The notes below the pieces were generated by a model. It was given only the letters and a program-made list of their open reading frames with translations. It was not told the origin of the DNA and made no database searches. Shown piece by piece: positions 13,827-16,304 of a stretch of 16,304 nt of DNA. Within the stretch, counting starts at the first letter, position 1. Each line of letters opens with the position of its first letter. A program made the position numbers and the translations under genes. The stretch lies in contig SXIE01000306.1 of the NCBI GenBank assembly GCA_005772945.1, positions 1 to 16,304 of the forward strand, given 5' to 3'. This stretch comes from Pseudomonadota bacterium (lineage in GTDB: Bacteria > Myxococcota > UBA9042 > PHBI01).

Positions 13827-16244
13827 ATGATGACACCGACGCGCATGCTGGTACTCGCTGGACTCTGGGTCGCGTTCGCCGAGGGCGAGGGACGTGCGTT
13901 GCCGTGGGGGTCGCCGGCGCCTTGGCCGAGCGGTTGGACGGCCATCGGGGTCGTGAGGACCGCGTTCGCGCCGCTGCTGGTCGTGCCGCTGGACCGCCTC
14001 GGGAGCGGGCGCGACGTGGATGGTGCCGAGTACCTCGGCGGCGCGAGCCCCGCGGCGTTCGGGCTGCCGTCGGGGCGTCTGCAGGTCGTGGCCACGGCGC
14101 CGTCGCGTGGGCTGGTGGTGGTCGAGATCGGCGGGCCCGAGGGCGGCGCGATGTTCGCGTTGCCGGTGCGCGACGGCGTCGGCGGAAGGCCCGTGCGGAT
14201 CGCGCGGGAGGTCCGCGCGGACTTCGACGTGGCGCTCGATGCGCCGGAAGGGCGCCTCGTCTTTGTGGGCGCGGGCGGACTGGTCGTGGCGTTCGTGGCC
14301 GCTTTGGAGGCCGACGCGAGGCCTCCGGTCGTGGTGGTGCCGCGGCCTACCGAGCCCGGCGAGCGGCTCGAGCGCCCGCGCTTCGTCGGCGACGAATACT
14401 TGGTGTACGAACGATCTCGGACGCCTCCGCGCGGAGGCGCGACGACCAGCGTGATCGAGATCGTGCGCGCCGATGGGGCGAGTCCGCCGCGGGTCTTGCT
14501 CGCGCCGGCGGCAGGGAGTCAGGACCGAACGCCGGTCGTCTTCGACGCCGATCGCCTGCTGGTCTATCGCAAAGGGGTCCTGCACTTCGCCGATCACGGG
14601 ACGCTGACGCCGCTCGCGCCGCACTTCGCGGGGCATGCGCTGACCGGCGACGCGTTCCATCGGGCGGCGCCGCAGGGCGCAGGAGACGCGCCCGTAGTGC
14701 TGGTGCTGGGCGGCGGTGGTGAGCGGGCGGCGCGGGCGCTCGCGACGGTCGACGCGACCGGGGTGGTGCGGCGGCTGACCGAGGCGCGGCCGATGTACCT
14801 CGAGGCGCTCGTCGCGCCCGATGGACTGCGCTTGGTCGTCAGCACGGCGCCTGCGTCTCGCGCGTCGCCGGCGGCGGCTCCTTCTAATGATGCAAATCGG
14901 ACGGCGCGCTGGGTGGTCGAGGAGGTGCGCTGGAGCGGCGAGGTGCGGGCGCTGACGCCGCCCGGGGCGACGCCGATCCAGCTCGTCGCGTGGGATGCCT
15001 CGGGGCGTTGGGTCGCGGGTTGCCGCGGGCACGAGGTCGTCGTCGTCGATAGCGCGCACCCGGGACCGGCGCGGGTGGTCGCGTCGATCGAGGGCCAACC
15101 GGCGTGCACCGTGCGCGCGATCGCCGAGACCGAGCGCGGCCCCGTCGTCGTGTTCGAGCCGCGGGACGAGGACGCGTCGCGCCCGGCGGTCGTGTCGGTG
15201 GCGGGTGGGGCGATCCAGCGGCTCCCGCGGAAGACGCACGTGGTCGGCGTGCTCGGCGGGGCGCTCGTGCTGAGCTCGTGGGACCATCCGGCGCGGATCG
15301 TGGCGCGCGCGGCGACCGCCGACCTTCGCGTTGCGGTTCTCGTGCCGTGGGAGCGCGAGGGGATCCCGGAGGCGTACCTGACACGCGATGTCGAAGGCCG
15401 GCCGGTGGTCGTCTATCGCCTGGGACAAGACGCCGACGGCGGCGAGAGCCCGCGCTGGTGGGCCATTCGAGCGGACGGGCGGGGGGGCGTGCCCGTGCAG
15501 CTGAACGTGCGGGGGCGGGCGCGCGGAAGGCTGCTGGGGTTCGTACGGGGCTGGATGGTGTTCCACGAGGGCTCTCAATGCATCGGGTTTCGGCTCGATG
15601 GGCGCGACGCCACGGGGCCCGTCGTCCTGCACGAAAGCGTGGAGGGCGCGGAGCTCGCGTCGCGCGCGGGGCGGCTCGTCGTGCGCACGCGGCACGGGGA
15701 CGAGGTGGCGATCGTCGCGGTCCCGATCGATGCGGCGGGGGCGGGGGCAGGGGTCGCGGTGCTGCGCAGCCACTATGGTTCCATCAGAGCGTTCGATGTC
15801 GACGAAGCGGCCGGCACGGTCGTGGCGCTCGCAGGTTTTGGAAGCGCCTCAGGCAGCCTCTTGGTCGCCGCCCTCGACGGGCACGAGGCCGCGACGCCGC
15901 GCGTCGTGCCGATCCCCCAAGCGCAAGGCGCCTCGGCGGCCGATGGGCTCGGGTTCGATCGGGGCGGGCCCATCGACGTGTTGGCGCCTGGCGACGGCAC
16001 CGCGCGGGTCCTCGTCCGCGGGCGCGACATGCACATGAGCTCGCTGCCGCCGGTCTTCCGCGTGGTCGTGCGCCTCGACGGCAAGACCGCACCCGCTGCG
16101 GCCATCGCGCCCGCCGCCGCCGGGCTCTTCGCCGCGTGCGAGCGCCTTCACGGCAGCTTCGCGCCATGCCCGCCGGGCGGCGTCGACCCCGACCCGAGCG
16201 GCGCCGAGACCTTCCAGCCGCTCGGTCGCGCCGGCGGGTGGTGA
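13827..16244 (+). CDS. Large predicted secreted protein, probably beta-propeller, family unknown
   Basis: The protein has 805 residues from the ATG at 13827; a second ATG follows at once at 13830 and a third at 13842. None has a good Shine-Dalgarno site. A TTAGCT (13815-13820) would place a transcript start at the first ATG, but no convincing -35 is seen. The N-terminus (Arg6, hydrophobic LVLAGLWVAFA) looks like a signal peptide, cleaved near Gly-Arg-Ala24. No lipobox cysteine is present. The mature part is long, Val/Gly/Ala/Arg-rich and beta-like. It has repeated short hydrophobic strands separated by Asp/Gly turns and a WDASGRWVAG segment near residue 388, like a WD40/TolB blade. The strands suggest a propeller but I could not align blades confidently. 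The end is Pro/Gly-rich with two cysteines. It is divergent from the MAPEG gene across 131 bp. Confidence 0.75.
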   Translation: MMTPTRMLVLAGLWVAFAEGEGRALPWGSPAPWPSGWTAIGVVRTAFAPLLVVPLDRLGSGRDVDGAEYLGGASPAAFGLPSGRLQVVATAPSRGLVVVEIGGPEGGAMFALPVRDGVGGRPVRIAREVRADFDVALDAPEGRLVFVGAGGLVVAFVAALEADARPPVVVVPRPTEPGERLERPRFVGDEYLVYERSRTPPRGGATTSVIEIVRADGASPPRVLLAPAAGSQDRTPVVFDADRLLVYRKGVLHFADHGTLTPLAPHFAGHALTGDAFHRAAPQGAGDAPVVLVLGGGGERAARALATVDATGVVRRLTEARPMYLEALVAPDGLRLVVSTAPASRASPAAAPSNDANRTARWVVEEVRWSGEVRALTPPGATPIQLVAWDASGRWVAGCRGHEVVVVDSAHPGPARVVASIEGQPACTVRAIAETERGPVVVFEPRDEDASRPAVVSVAGGAIQRLPRKTHVVGVLGGALVLSSWDHPARIVARAATADLRVAVLVPWEREGIPEAYLTRDVEGRPVVVYRLGQDADGGESPRWWAIRADGRGGVPVQLNVRGRARGRLLGFVRGWMVFHEGSQCIGFRLDGRDATGPVVLHESVEGAELASRAGRLVVRTRHGDEVAIVAVPIDAAGAGAGVAVLRSHYGSIRAFDVDEAAGTVVALAGFGSASGSLLVAALDGHEAATPRVVPIPQAQGASAADGLGFDRGGPIDVLAPGDGTARVLVRGRDMHMSSLPPVFRVVVRLDGKTAPAAAIAPAAAGLFAACERLHGSFAPCPPGGVDPDPSGAETFQPLGRAGGW

Positions 16245-16304
16245 CCCAGCGCGCCGGGACGCCCCGCCGCCGCGTTGTCCAAATGGCCGCGACGTCGCCC
16301 ATCC

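Noticed and set aside
13815..15773. 652-codon minus-strand open frame
   Set aside because: Arg/His/Pro-rich shadow of the large secreted-protein gene. Long antisense frames are expected at this GC content.
16245..16304. Possible start of another gene at the right edge
   Set aside because: Only 60 bp remain, with no ribosome-binding site or protein-like frame on either strand; the minus frame from 16302 is antisense to the upstream gene.

Overview
The window is GC-rich DNA (well above 60% by eye) and almost every gene encodes an exported or membrane protein. The protein styles point to a myxobacterium (phylum Myxococcota, probably a Polyangia-type genome). These styles are lipoproteins with Thr/Asp/Glu or (Glu-X)n linkers behind the lipobox cysteine, PF11617-type CND/CNGxDDDCDG repeats, HFDG-type propeller repeats, a YD-repeat lipoprotein and a P-domain lipoprotein. 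This assignment is inferred from protein style; there is no rRNA or other marker gene here.

Layout, left to right. Positions 1-201 are a hexanucleotide array of about 33 units running off the left edge. A hypothetical exported protein (314-1459, +) meets a five-helix membrane protein (1456-2073, -) tail to tail, with overlapping stop codons. A 499-bp intergenic stretch (2074-2572) holds a second, shorter array of the same hexamer grammar, a pair of 10-bp palindromes and two hairpins. Two lipoproteins follow on the minus strand: a propeller-like protein (2573-4762) and a (Glu-X)14-linker protein (4857-5852). Divergent from these is the largest gene (6032-9241, +), with 13 PF11617-type repeats and a C-terminal C-type-lectin-like domain. 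It converges on a lipoprotein with PPC-like, Cys-rich and P-domain segments (9269-10984, -). Divergent from that is a YD-repeat lipoprotein (11249-13276, +), whose leader can fold into two mutually exclusive hairpins. A small MAPEG-family membrane protein (13309-13695, -) and a large predicted secreted propeller-like protein (13827-16244, +) complete the window.

There is no obvious operon apart from possible co-transcription of the two lipoproteins at 2573-5852, which are 94 bp apart. Other neighbours alternate in strand, so most genes probably have their own promoter; several candidates are listed. I see no tRNA, rRNA, CRISPR array, transposase or phage gene. The region reads as a cell-surface or secretome block rather than a pathway, and apart from the MAPEG protein no gene has a predictable enzymatic activity. 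The most distinctive items are the 13-repeat/lectin fusion, the hexamer arrays that share one grammar and one orientation in coding and non-coding settings, and the alternative-hairpin leader of the YD-repeat gene.
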